Origin: Pachypanchax playfairii
Taxonomy: Eukaryota; Chordata; Actinopteri; Cyprinodontiformes; Aplocheilidae
Direction: 5' to 3'
Assembly (NCBI GenBank): GCA_006937955.1
Contig: SSNP01000025.1
Span: 2,092,561 to 2,156,560 of the forward strand
Length of the DNA stretch: 64,000 bases
The notes under the pieces are model-generated. The model was given only the letters and a program-made list of their open reading frames with translations. It searched no databases and was not told the DNA's origin. Shown in pieces: positions 1 to 12,672 of the stretch. A program made the translations under genes and the position numbers. Positions within the stretch are counted from its first letter, which is position 1. Each line of letters opens with the position of its first letter.

Positions 1-1484
1 TGTAGAAGAATTTCTTTACCTTTTTCCTCCTTTGAACGCATGGAAGATGGTGGTACCAGACTTCAGCAGGATATCCCATTCTTTCTGAATGAAGTTCATG
101 TTTTTAGTTTTTCTCTCATCTTATTTTCCCTCTCATAACAGTGTCTCGTCTTCCCTCTCATGTTTTATTGGACAGACTAATGGACTAACAGAGCAGGCAG
201 GATGGATGGCATGGTGGAATGGCTCTTTGGTTAATCCAGCTTTCAGTTGTAGATTAAAACCTTTTAGATTGTAACAGACGACTGTTTGGTAACAGAATGT
301 AATAACACGAGTAGATCTTGTTTGACATAGTCTCATGGTTGCGGAACGTGCATGCTGTTTGTTTTTAAAGGATTATTTCTGCCTGTTTATGGAGGACTGA
401 AACTGCCAAAATCAAGAATAAATCAGAAATATAAATTATAAAATCTATTGAAATATAAAATTTACTCTTTATTTCTGTATTTTATTATTTTGTTGCACTT
501 TCCTAAATATAATTCATATTTGTTTTTATTCAAATACTGTGTACTACTTTTGCATTCCTTTCCCCACTTATTTCCCTAAGCTTATTTATTTACATGTTCA
601 TCTGTCACATTTTGATATTACTGTATGCATTTCTGCTACATTTTATAAATGAGTGAGGCTTAAAGGGATGGTTATATGGTTTTGAATATTCAAACAAAAG
701 TTTAAGGAGAGAGAGAGAGAGAGAATCTTGATTGCAGTAATGAGCAACTGTCTTCTATTCACTAGAATTCAGTAGTAATTTGTAGATATCTCCACAAAAT
801 ATCAATAAAAAATTCAATGTTTACCATTTGAATTTAATGTATGTTAACTTTATTCCAGTGCTTGCATCTTTCACGGTGTTATATGACGACTGCAGAGCAG
901 CAGATCACGCTATCTGCTACTGCTAATGATGCTGCTGGCTGCTACTTTAACTTGTAGCAAGAACACTCAGAACAGTGACTGTAAATAGTTCATTTTGATA
1001 AGCAGCTTTTGTTCTTTAGTTGTAAAATCCACTTAATGCAGATTATATTTTGGTACATCTGAATTATGTTTTTTTTTTTTTTTTTTCCCCTTCACACCTT
1101 GACAATCAATAACTGACAATCTGATCATGACCCAATCGAGTTCCCGCAGAGTTTTCCATATTTATACAACGAAGCAGGAAATGCAAATAAACTAAACCCA
1201 GACAAAAGAATGTAAAACTAAATGTGCAAAGACAGAAATTGCAACAAGAAATGATATAAAAAATAGGTTCTTGTGGAAATTTTAATTATTTCAAAAACAT
1301 TTTGTAAAATCAGATTAAAATAAAGGGGAAAATCCAGGAATGTTTTAAATATTTGAGTTCTTTAAATAGAAATATATTAAAGCTCATCAAATTCCTCATA
1401 TTCCTTGTTTTAAGCAGTTTCAGACCTCCATATGTTTTTCATTGTACAAGGCAGGTACAACAAATTCCTTTCTTTGTTTCTAAG
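1..1484 (+). other. flna intron (no exon seen)
   Basis: AT-rich sequence before the first visible filamin exon, with a (GA)n run near 706-723 and a T tract near 1068-1086. No stretch encodes the earlier part of Ig15 or Ig14 with splice sites, so I read it as intron. Confidence 0.7.
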
Positions 1485-4400
1485 GCGCTGGTGTTTGTCC
1501 GACCATCCAAATTGGTGAGCAGACGGTCATTACAGTTGACGCCAAGGCTGCCGGAAAAGGCAAAGTCACATGTAGCGTGTGCACACCTGAGGGGGCGGAG
1601 CTTGATGTGGATGTTGTTGAAAACGAGGATGGCACGTTTGACATCTTCTACACGGCGCCGCAGCCTGGCGAGTACGTAATATGCGTCCGGTTTGGAGGGG
1701 AGCACATTCCCAACAGCCCGTTCCAAGTCACGGTGAGTCATGTGACCTCTAAACCTTTTATTATGTAACGCTGGTTCTCCTTCATACAGGCTGCATGTTC
1801 AGTCACCAGCTGATGAGTTAGAACTGAAAAGTTACATTTAATCTAATTATTCATTATTAAATCAAAATATCCATAATGTTTACATAAGAAGTGATTCTGC
1901 ATTTACAAAGAATATTTTCCTCTGCGGATCGTCCAGTTATTACAGGGTTTTCAGTAGGAATGGATCAAAGATCCTCTGGTTTCCTTTTCCAGACTGTTTG
2001 ATGTAGGAATTATTCAGTTGTCTGGATGTTTCCTCAAATCATACTGACAACTGTTTTATTCTCCTTCAATCCCTGATCATATCTTCTTACCCTCTCAATC
2101 CCCCCCACCAACCTCTTCTCAGGCTCTGGAAGGACCTTCTGACCAGCTCATGCAGCAGAGACAAATGCCCCAGTACTACGCTCAACAGCCTTGGGTACCT
2201 AAAAGCTCAGTCTCCAGCCCGCTCTCATCCCTCCCTGCTTTGTTTTGTCTAATTTTGTCTCTTCCTGTCATCGTTGTCATCCCACGTTTCCCACATCGTT
2301 GTCTTTCTTTACAGGTGTTTCACATCTGAGGGGTCGTTTTTTTTCTATTTCACTCCCTTTATGTCTGAAATTACTTTGTTTAAACATGGAGAGTGTAGGA
2401 AAGCTGCGAGTTCAGACTTTTCTCTTCTTTGTGGGAAACAGTTTTATTTCTTTCAGTAAAATAACAAACGTTTGTATAAATCTCCAGTTTTTACTCTCCA
2501 TGTTGACGTTGGTTAAACAAAAGTGATTTTTGACAGTTATCATCTCTCCATCTTTTTGACTCATTGTTTTCTTCCTCACAGTTTATGTTGGTGCCATCAT
2601 CTTCATCATGATCTTCCATTGTCATGTCATCTAATGGTTGTCCCATCTTGTCCCATCTTTGTCTCACGTTGTGTTGACGGTGTCCGTAACATGCCAGTTC
2701 TGTAAGCTCCTCCATCATTAGAACATAACATCTGTTTTGTTTCCCAGGCAACTGACAGGCCGATGGGGATGAACGGTCTGGATGTGGCAGGACTGAGACC
2801 TTTTGACCTGGTCATCCCGTTCACCATCCAGAAGGGAGAAATCACAGGTAACGTTAACAGGGAAGGTTTGACATTCCTGATGATTTTGTAGAACGGGGGT
2901 GATGGAGCATGTTTCCATCTTTGTTTTAAAGGTGAAGTCCGAATGCCATCAGGCAAAGTGGCCAAACCCGACATCACTGACAACAAGGACGGCACCGTCA
3001 CAGTTAAATATGCTCCTGTAGAGGCCGGTCTGCACGAGATGGATATCAAATACGATGGCATCCACATCCCTGGTACAGCTGGACCCCAACAGACAGAAGA
3101 CATCTGTTACATCATCAGAGGGTTTAAACTTTGTGTTTTCTATCAACAGGAAGTCCTCTTCAGTTCTACGTGGACTACATGAACAGTGGTAACGTCAGTG
3201 CTTACGGTCCTGGTCTCATCCATGGCACCGTGAACAAGCCTGCTGTCTTCACCGTTGATACTAAAGATGCTTCAGAGGGTACGTGTAGCAAAAACACAAT
3301 GCAGATTTTAGATTTATATAAATTACTTTTCATGAGCTAAATAAAATTGTAACTTGATTTTATGTCAAACAGGATCAAGTTGATTAAATCTACACAATAA
3401 ATAAAATATTACTGCAGTGAAGCACATCGTCTGTTTAACAGACTGAAGAACAAGGTCTGAAATTCCAAACAAATTTAAAAATACGGCTGTTTATCTTTTC
3501 TGTGTAGGTGGTCTGTCTCTGGCCATCGAGGGTCCGTCCAAAGCAGACATCAGCTGTGTGGACAACCAGGACGGGACCTGCACTGTGTCCTACCTTCCAG
3601 TGCTGCCGGGAGACTACAGCATCCTGGTCAAATATAATGACAAGCACATCCCAGGCAGTCCCTTCTCTGCCAGGATCACTGGTAAAACACCTGCACCACA
3701 TGTTGAGTTGGCTCACAGCAGCAGGTTAACTGCTGTTAACACGTTAAGATGCTTCATGAATATTCTAGTTTAATGCATCGTTTTTAGAACAGCTGTGTCC
3801 TTTAACTGGCTTGTCACTGCTGTGTCCCCAGGGGACGACTCCATGAGGATGTCCCAGCTGAAGGTGGGCTCAGCTGCTGATATTCCTCTGGACATCGGCG
3901 AGCTTGACCTCAGCCAGCTGACCGCCTCCCTCACCCCGCCATCAGGACGTGAGGAACCGTGCCTGCTGAAGATGCTGCGTAACGGACACGTTGGTGAGTG
4001 TGCACCTGATTCGCAGCTAAAGGATCAGGAAACACCAGGGCTGCAGTAACCTTCTCCTCTTGTGCATGTTCCTGCTGCAGGAATCTCCTTTGTGCCCAAA
4101 GAGATCGGAGAACATCTTGTCAACATCAAGAAGAATGGTCGTCATATTCCCAGCAGCCCCATTTCTGTCATGATCAACCAGTCGGAGATCGGTGATGCTA
4201 GCCGTGTACGCGTTAGCGGGCAGGGACTGAGTGAGGCTAAGACGTTCGAGCCTGCAGAGTTCATCATTGACACTCGTGATGCAGGTACATATGAAGTTCT
4301 ATACCTTACAAAATATTCTGTAAGTGCAGTTTAGTTTCATCATTTCATCTTTGTTCTCTCATGCAGGATACGGAGGACTGAGCCTGTCCATTGAGGGACC

Positions 4401-7400
4401 GAGCAAAGTGGACATCAACACAGAGGACCAAGAGGACGGCACCTGCAAGGTCACCTATTGTCCCACCGAACCAGGAAATTACATCATCAACATTAAATTT
4501 GCTGACCAACATGTGCCAGGTGTTTATCTTAAAGCAATCACAGATTAAAGTTCAGAGACTCGCTGCCTTTGACTTATTGAGTTAAACGTTTGTGTCCATA
4601 CAGGAAGTGCTTTCACAGTGAAGGTAACAGGAGAGGGCCGGATGAAGGAGAGCATCACCAGGAAGAAGAGAGCAGCATCTGTTGCTAACGTGGGCAGCCA
4701 GTGTGACCTCAGCCTGAAGATCCCAGGTGACTGAAACACAAATGTTTCAGGAAATAATGAACCTGAAAATCCTCCAGCGGATCCTGAGAGATGACGTCTG
4801 TGATGTTTGTTTTTTCAGAGATCAGCATCGCTGACATGACGGCTCAGGTGACCAGCCCATCGGGTCAGATTCACAAGGCTGAAATCATGGAGGGAGAAAA
4901 TAACACCTACTGCATCCGTTTTGTTCCCACTGAAACGGGAGTGCACACAGTGTGTGTGAAATATAACGGCATGCATGTACCTGGAAGCCCGTTCCAGTTT
5001 ACCGTCGGTCCTCTGGGCGAAGGCGGGGCTCATAAAGTCCGTGCCGGAGGGCCGGGCCTGGAGAGAGCCGAAGCTGGAGTACCAGGTGGGTGACGTCAGA
5101 ATGGAAGAGGTTGTAAAAGCTACATGATGTTTGAGCTTCTGTTCTGTTTGTAGCTGAGTTCAGTATCTGGACCAGGGAGGCTGGAGCTGGAGGTCTGAGT
5201 ATCGCTGTGGAGGGACCGAGCAAGGCTGAGATCGCCTTCGAGGACCGAAAAGATGGATCTAGTGGAGTTTCTTACATCGTGCAGGAGCCTGGTGAGATGA
5301 GAAAACTGAACATGTGCAGGAGGCTAAACCTGGTTACATTTCCTTTAATGCTTTCTGTGCAGAAATCTTAAGCTTTTTATCTTTGCTCCCACAATTTGAT
5401 GCAAGTATAAAAAAATACTGTCTGAAGATGAAATTTAAAATTTGTTTCTGATGTGACTCTGGCTGTAAAGTCGTAGTTCATTTCAGATGTTAGTGTACGA
5501 GTCGTCGTTGTTCCATTTCTGATCTTCTCTCCTCTGCAGGCGACTACGAGGTGTCGATCCGTTTCAACGATGAGCACATCCCTGACAGCCCCTTTATCGT
5601 CCCCGTGGCCTCGCCATCTGATGACGCCCGTCGCCTCACTGTTGCCAGTCTTCAGGTGAGGCTCTGAGACGCACACACGTCCATGTGTACGCACACCAGG
5701 CCACAGCGTAGTGCCCGCAATGTAGCAGTAGCAGCTGTATCAGACTGAAGGAGACGAGAGACTTTAACTGTTCAGCTTTTTCACTTTTTTTTTATTCAAA
5801 TTACGATAAACAAATAATACAAACTATAAACTGTAGACAGGACTGTCATGTGTGATGAGTTGGTTTATTAAGTGACACTTTGTATAAGATTAGTTAACAG
5901 TTAAAGCCAGAATATGCTGCTGCTGCTGCTGCTGGATTGTTGGGTACTGCAAAGGCTTCTGGGATACTCGAGGACTGTGTGTGTTTCTCGTGCTTCATTC
6001 TAAAGGCTCCCAACAGCCTGAAAGTCTAACAAGGTGCTAAAGGGTTAAAGAGGTTGGAAATGGGCTGATTTTCCTCTCTATCTGCACTCAAACTTATAAA
6101 ATCAATCAAAAACTCATTTCTGACAAACAATCATAGTAAAAAATAAAAATAAAAAATCTGTGACGTGCACGTCGTCCCTTTCACCAACAAATATCAAAAT
6201 CTCCAACGCTGGTTCATTTTCTCCACCTTTACATAAATTCTCTTAATCATTTCTCTGCTTTTTCTCTCTGGCCCGCCTCTTTAGCCTTGTTAGCGACCTC
6301 CAGGTAAGACAAACATCTGATGGATCGATGGATATTGATTGTTCAGTTTAGCTGTAGATTAAACTGGTTAGTTTTCTGGTGAGTCGAGGTTTGAGTGGAT
6401 GTGTTGTCGAGCAGGAGTCGGGTTTGAAGGTAAACCAGCCAGCGTCGTTTGCCGTCAGCCTTAACGGCGCCAAAGGTGTGATTGATGCTAAAGTCCACAG
6501 TCCGTCTGGAGCTCTGGAGGAATGCTGCGTCACCGAGATCGACCAAGGTAACTCGAGAAACGTGCACAACAAATAACACGTCTGAGGAAGTATCACGAGT
6601 CTGAATTCACCTGTCGTCTGTTTTAGATAAGTACGCAGTCCGATTCATCCCCAGAGAGAACGGCTTGTATCTGATCGATGTGAAGTTCAATGGAAGTCAC
6701 ATCCCAGGTAGTCCGTTTAAGATCCGTGTTGGAGAGACGGGCCAGGCTGGAGATCCGGGGATGGTGTCTGCCTACGGACCGGGTCTGGAAGGAGGAACCA
6801 CAGGTACCAGACGGATCAGGATGGAAACATGTTCATACATGTATTTATGGAATATCTTGTTAAAGATAAAATTTATAAAATGAAGCTGGAATCCGTGAAA
6901 GTTCGTTCCAATACAAACATAATTTTTCTTCTACAGACTTTAACTTCTAATCATAAACTTTAAAAAATGACTCTATGGATGTGGAAAATGTGTAGGACTC
7001 TTGGTCAGAAGCAGAGTGGAGGTGATTTTCTGTTCGTTGTTGCCTCAGTTCTATTTGTTTGTCTGCAGGGACTGCGTGTGAATTTGTTGTGAACACGAGC
7101 ACCGCGGGCCCCGGGGCTTTAGCCGTGACCATCGATGGGCCCTCCAAGGTGAAGATGGACTGTGTGGAGTGTCCTGAAGGCTACAGAGTCACATATACCC
7201 CAATGGCCCCTGGAAACTATCTCATTTCCATCAAATATGGCGGCCCTTACCACATTGTTGGAAGCCCATTCAAAGCCAAGATCACAGGTGAGAAAGTGTT
7301 TCTTTAAATGATCGATGAAAGAAACACATCAGATTCTTTTCTAACACTGTTCTGCATTAACCAGGTTCCAAACTGGTGTCCAGTCACAGTATGCATGAAA

Positions 7401-7934
7401 CCTCTTCAGTCATGGTTGACCCTGTGACCCGCGCCATCAGCTGTTCTCAGCAGGCCACTCCCACCCAATCAGATGCCAGCAAGGTGACGGCTAAAGGCCC
7501 GGGCCTGACCAAGGCCTTCGTCGGTCAGAAGAACAACTTCTGTGTTGACTGCAGCAAAGCAGGTGTGTTTTCAAACAAGAATTCATCAAATATACTAAAT
7601 AATTTAAGAAAACAATGTGCAACCTGCTTTTTAGTATTTTTTTACAAGAGGTATTCACCTTCATAAAGTGTCATTCTAAAAGCTGAAATGGTGCAGATGG
7701 GTGTTTACATCAGCTCTGAGTTTATCTGACACCTGAACTCATCCCGCAGGTCGGAACATGCTCCTGGTCGGTGTCGATGGACCCAAAGTTCCTTGTGAGG
7801 AGATCTTAGTGAAACATCTGGGCAACCGCGTTTACAACGTCGGCTACCAGCTGAAAGAGAAGGGAGAGTACATCCTGGTGGTGAAGTGGGGAGACGAACA
7901 CATCCCCGGCAGCCCCTACCACTTAACCGTCTAA
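1485..7934 (+). CDS. flna: Filamin A, C-terminal part (18 exons; 5' part lies before the window)
   Basis: Filamin A crosslinks actin filaments and tethers membrane receptors to the cortex. Coding exons: 1485-1732, 2123-2194, 2748-2847, 2932-3072, 3150-3278, 3508-3681, 3832-3993, 4081-4284, 4367-4519, 4604-4726, 4819-5085, 5154-5291, 5540-5655, 6415-6547, 6627-6803, 7069-7287, 7365-7562, 7750-7934 (TAA). All junctions are GT-AG and the frame stays open throughout, giving about 979 codons. They encode the end of Ig repeat 15, hinge 1, Ig16-23, hinge 2 (in 7365-7562) and the dimerising Ig24. The serine context [12 protein letters not shown] matches the FLNA phosphorylation site known as Ser2152. 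The hinge-1/Ig16 junction (MNGLDV, then [11 protein letters not shown]) and the Ig17 block [17 protein letters not shown] fit FLNA better than FLNB. The adjacent emerin-like gene also supports flna. The actin-binding domain and rod 1 are outside the window. Confidence 0.95.
5656..6414 (+). other. flna intron with short CTG repeat
   Basis: This 759-bp intron between phase-0 exons holds a six-copy CTG run near 5917-5934 and AT-rich sequence. A pseudo-exon-like stretch near 6285-6303 has splice-like borders but carries an in-frame TAG. I see no gene in it. Confidence 0.7.
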
Positions 7935-8905
7935 AACCCACAACAAAATTCACACCGCTGTTACAAACAACTCCAATCTAACCAATTATTGTTTACATCT
8001 CCAACACACACACACCCGCTGTTACAAGTTCAGATTTCTGTCTAAACCGGATTTGTTTTTAATCTTCACCATTTCAGCCCAAAGAGGAACACATCAAATA
8101 TTCCAGTCACTAAAGAGAATGATGCACCTTTTCATTACTGTAAACTACCAGCCAGTTCCGCCTTAGACCGTTTTAGATTCCAGCCGAACATTAAATTAGT
8201 GCAGAAAGTCGGGTAGAAACGGTAGTTTGGCCCCCAGTTTAGGATTTTGATCTGTTTACACTGGAGCCGTTCTCACATGCGTGTTATAATGACATTATGA
8301 GCTTATTGAGTGGAAAACAGAAAACTTACAGGATAAAATACAACATGCCTTCATCATGTCTGTTTCTGTGAAAACTGTCAAAGACGGCTCGTCTGTCTTG
8401 GATTAGCGTTTTTTGGTCCAGTAAAAGCTCAGTCTTTCTGCAGCCTTTGATCTTTAACCAGCCTGGTTCTTTTACCTGCTGCTTGTGTGATCCAATTTTA
8501 ACCACTGCTGATGTTAGATGTAGGAAAATCATAGTCTGTGCAGAAAGAGTGAGACACATTCAGCTTTTTGTGCACACTGCTGCTGGGAGATGTTGCTTTT
8601 CTGTGTGGCATTTGACCCCAACATGCGGATCTTTTGTTGGATTAATTAAAAAAAAAAACGTAAAAAGGGAAGTTGTCAAACTTGTGCTGGAAAAAGGAGT
8701 TGTGATAAAAGTATAATGACCAAAAACAAAGAAATGTTGCTTTTTCTGCTCAGTGTTTTCCGTCTCACCCTCCTTTAGAGCCTCTTTCACTTTGTCTAAT
8801 CTGTATTTCAGAACAAAAATAGAATTTTGTCCAAATTAAAAATGCTTTAAAATGATTGTAAGACAGTATTTTGATACACAATAAAGTATTTTCTGTCAGT
8901 CTAAC
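7935..8905 (+). other. flna 3' UTR with polyadenylation signal
   Basis: Non-coding sequence directly after the filamin stop codon. A canonical AATAAA lies at 8880-8885 and is followed within about 25 bases by a T/GT-rich stretch, which fits a cleavage site near 8900. Confidence 0.7.
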
Positions 8906-10040
8906 TTGTGTGTTTGTCTTTTATGTTAAATGTGGATTTGTGATCAACTTGTTCTCAAATTTGGAGGTGATGTTCTGAGTGGAAGAATCTGTTGGACAAA
9001 GTGTTGCAGTGCAAATCTAACAAATTGCTTTAAACAGACCACAATATTAAAATAATGTGAAAGTGAAATTTCTTTGTCCAGACTGTTACAATAAATCTAT
9101 AGAGTAAAAATAAAACTGGGGTGTCCAGTCCTGGTCCTCACAGGCCACCGTCCTGCATCTTTTAGCTGATTCACTGATTTAAATCAATGGGTGATTAAAA
9201 GGTTTCTGCAGAACTTGAACATGATGAACAGGTAATTCAACTGACTGCAGCTTGTTGAATTTATGCAGCACTTTGGTCTCCCTGTTGGATGTGTAAAGTG
9301 CTTTATAAATAAAGGTTATTATTATTAAGCCACATTGTTTGGAGAGTCAAACATCATTTACTCTTTAACATCTATATGTACTTTCTATATAAGCAATTTC
9401 TTCCACCTGACGTTTCCATCACACGTGCAGCCTTCTCAGCAACAACAAAGTCTAAACCAAATAACACTTTACAATAATTATCCAACAAAATAACCAGGAG
9501 TCTTTTTTTCAAGAACATTTTAAACTATTAATTTCTGTTGCATCTAATAATGCTACAATTCTAAATGTAGTTGTTTGTATATGGGAAAAAAGAACGTGTG
9601 AAATTTCTGTCTGCCCTTGAATTTGAGTTTTTGACTTCTTCTATCAGAGTTATAGCTGATCATTTTAAACATCTCTTCTCATTGAAAATAAGATGTTTTT
9701 AGCTGAATGCAGTGGATAAAGGATCCTGCAGCTTGATAACAGTAATTTGCGGTGGCAAATTATTGAGCAAGCTGTCAGTTTTTAGTCACATTCTTAAGAT
9801 TTACTGTAACATTTTTATTTTTAAAACACTCGACTCTGTCTAATTCTGCAGTAAAAACTGACTAAACTCAGAGTGCATCGCCAGAACCTTTTGGTTCACA
9901 ATTTTCTCGATTAAGTACCACAACAGCTAATAAATACAAGTTATGGGTAAGTGAATCAGACGTTTATACATAGCTTGTGTATAGCTCAACCTGTTGTGTT
10001 TGAAATTAAATCCAATTTATTTGAAATTCTGAAGCGGTAC
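8906..10040. other. Intergenic spacer between flna and the emerin-like gene
   Basis: AT-rich spacer. It contains a degenerate hAT-type relic at about 9117-9250 and a retroelement-style tail at about 9290-9330 (a GTAAAGTGCTTTATAAATAAA-like motif followed by TTATTATTATTA). No LEM-domain coding exon or other exon was found here in any frame. Confidence 0.6.
9117..9250. mobile_element. Degenerate hAT-type MITE relic
   Basis: The opening GGGGTGTCCAGTCCTGGTCC, the following CCTGCATCTTTTAGCTG and the TTTCTGCAGAACTTGA segment resemble arms of a common teleost hAT MITE and resemble pieces at 24312-24440 and 47089-47250. No clean target duplication can be seen. Confidence 0.45.
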
Positions 10041-10049
10041 TCTGTGGGA

Positions 10050-10138
10050 GAGGTGTTCCCTTTGGCTCCGCCCACTTTTTCTGTTATATTCTAAATCTCT
10101 GCACGTTTTTCAGTTCATAACTGCTGCTTCCTTCAAAG
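10050..10138 (+). promoter_or_regulatory. Promoter region and 5' UTR exon of the emerin-like gene
   Basis: A GGCTCCGCCC GC-box-like element (about 10064-10073) is followed by an exon ending in a good GT donor at 10138. In frame with the downstream ATG, this exon carries a TAA stop at 10118-10120 and then six open codons. The coding frame therefore cannot be extended upstream through this exon. Confidence 0.5.
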
Positions 10139-10518
10139 GTGAGTTTTTAAAGTTTACTTCATCTTTTCATTTACACAAAGTTTTCTGTACTTTTTTAATG
10201 TTTATTGGATATTAGCATTGACAGACAAAATAATTGGTTTTTTTAAAAAATGTTCAGATACACGGACTGAAAATAATTTAAAACCAGACAAAATCAAAAG
10301 AAACATTTCTGAAAACTTTCAGTAGGTTTGAAGAGCTACTGATGTAAAAGTCCGACTACTTGAAAGGAAAATACAAATTAAAAGGAGCTAATTGTGTGTT
10401 TATTATCCATGATGATTCTCTTTAATTTAAATGGTTTCACATGTTGTTTTTGACATACTAAAGAATTGTTTGTGTGTTTGTTTGAATTCAGACTTCACTC
10501 AGACAAGTAAAGCTTGAA

Positions 10519-12672
10519 ATGGCCTCGATGAAGACCGTGAAGAAGTCCTCTGATAAAAGTTTCTACAGAGAAGAAGGTAACATGTTCCTCTGAACTTTCC
10601 TCATCATTGATGTCTTATATTTTAATGTTTTATAAAACGATCATTGGTTTGTTGTAATGGTCTGAACTTTTGTACTGCAGCACGAACAGATAAAAACTTC
10701 ACGGTTTATCTGCAGTTTTACCAAATGATAAAGAAATCTACACACACAGCAGCAGCAGACACAGTGCTTCGGGTTATTTGCACACCGTCATCACGTAGAT
10801 TTTGTTTTTGTTTTGATAAACCCTCTGACGTTTCTTCATTGGAAGAGAAGATGAGTTTATTCCAACTAACACGTAGAAAACTAGTTTCATTTCAGATCTT
10901 GTTCTGTCGGTTTTCAGTTTTCCTCCCAGTCAGTCTGAAGAAAATAATGAAGATCTGAAATAAAATTCAAACAATAAATGTACCTGTTAATGCATCTAAT
11001 TAAACAGGAGAAAGATACTTTATATTCTAACAAAAGGAGACAGATTTAAAGGACGAGCTGTAAATGTGTTTGTTTGTTGTTTGTTTACAGACCAGGAAGT
11101 AACGTACAGCAGATATCGGCGTCCGGTGAGTCCTGATTTTCAGCTTGTCTCTTTGAATATGTGCCAAACATGAATAATCTGACAAACACTCCTGCTTTCA
11201 ATTTCACAGATCAGTGATGCAGATGTGGACAAGTTGTAAGTAAAGTTTACAACATCTGTTTATTTCTATTGTGACATTTCATTTCTACACTAAACCAGGT
11301 CCTTAGATTACAAGAAAAATCATTTAAGTAATAATTTACCTTAAAAGCCTCTCGGGGTGCAACGAATTGTTGTTGAGCTCAAAATTGTGAAGAACAAAAA
11401 CAACTGCAACAAGAGTTTCACAGGAAATGCTCAATAATCCAGAAATACAAACACAACATGATAAATCATGAGTTACCACTCTGAATAAACTGTAAGATAA
11501 AAACAAACACATTCATGTGATGATCAGTCTCATCATGACTTATAAAACATCATCCAATTAAACGTCAGAGAAAATTCTCTGATAAAAGATTCTTTTATCA
11601 GCTGTATCTTTTTTTAAATATAAACATGTTCATATTTAGAGAACAGGCTTTCTATTTCTAATAAATAAACACATTTATGAGGAAAATCAAGTTTAAAGGA
11701 CTGTTTTGTGATTTTATCTCACATCTTGAACATTCCTCATTTTAGTTTTTGTGATTCTGAAAGTGTAAGAAATGCGACACACCTGTGGGAGGAGTTAGAA
11801 ACCCCTGAAACTAAACCAGATATTCTGAGTGCAGTAAACCTGTAGCATAAAATAATGTCGTCATTTGTTCAGAGGTCTGACACTGTTGTAAAATTTGTAC
11901 CTCACTGGCAAAACATTTGAGACAAAATTATGAGGAAATAAACAAATTTTCAGTTGAAATATCACCAAATTGGGACTTTTGATAGTTCTGCATATGTGAA
12001 AACTGTTTATATGCATTTTACTAATTTTCTTCTTGGAGTTTTGACACAGAAATTCTAAGTGTGTTTGCAGTTTAGTTTGATTTTATGTTCTGAGTATTAG
12101 ATCCTTCATTTATGACAGGAGAGCCTTTCTACATGTATTTGGCATGTTCTCACGTACATACGTGGGGTTTCCTTCAGGCCTCCTGCCACAGACCAAAACT
12201 ATGTAAGTGAGTATGCATGATGTCCAGGTGTAACCCCGCCCTCATGACCTTGAACAGTATCAGGTCGGTTTAGAAAATGTCTGAATGGTTTCTGTGTCTG
12301 ACTCACTGAAAGTGTCTTTGTACATCGATGTTGGTACCAAGTCCAAATTCTTTTTTTCCAGCTTCCAAATGGAAGGTCACTCTGATCTAACTGAAGACAC
12401 ACAGTGGGAGAACTATACAGAGTGAGTCTTAACTATCAAACTGTAACATGTTGGAATAAAAAGAGTTTACATCTGTCCTCCTCTTCCTCAGTCCTTCTTT
12501 TAAGAAGACCTACAGGGTGACCACTCACAAGTCTACAGTCCACGTCAGGGAACCAATCAGAACCAGGTCCAGTTACAGCAAGTGGAAGCTGATTCTGGTG
12601 CTGCTGCTCTTAGCTGTGTTAACTGCTGGCTTGTACTACGTCTATGTGATGGGAGACGATCAGACTGAATAA
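10519..12672 (+). CDS. Emerin-like tail-anchored membrane protein lacking a LEM domain (119 aa)
   Basis: Five coding exons: 10519-10576, 11091-11125, 11210-11235, 12362-12421, 12492-12672 (TAA). All introns are GT-AG and the phases agree. The predicted protein has 119 residues. A short N-terminal segment contains SSDKSFYREE and then EVTYSRYRRP, which resembles the region after the LEM domain in emerins. A polar middle follows, then a basic stretch, one hydrophobic helix at about residues 92-109 and a short luminal tail ending DDQTE. This layout fits a tail-anchored ER or nuclear-envelope protein. Its place just after flna matches the FLNA-EMD pair of mammals. No LEM motif exists in its exons, and the 5' UTR exon holds an in-frame stop, so the product would lack BAF binding. 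Homology to emerin is inferred from short motifs, topology and synteny; a LAP2-type or unrelated tail-anchored protein is possible. Two AATAAA signals lie at 13199-13204 and 13209-13214. Confidence 0.6.

Noticed and set aside
6285..6303. Possible flna micro-exon with AG before and GTAAGA after
   Set aside because: It would enter in phase 0 and read a TAG within three codons, and its length is not a multiple of three.
8900..10519. Missing LEM-domain exon of the emerin-like gene
   Set aside because: I looked in all plus-strand frames for the GPIV and TRxLYEKKL type motifs with splice sites and found none.
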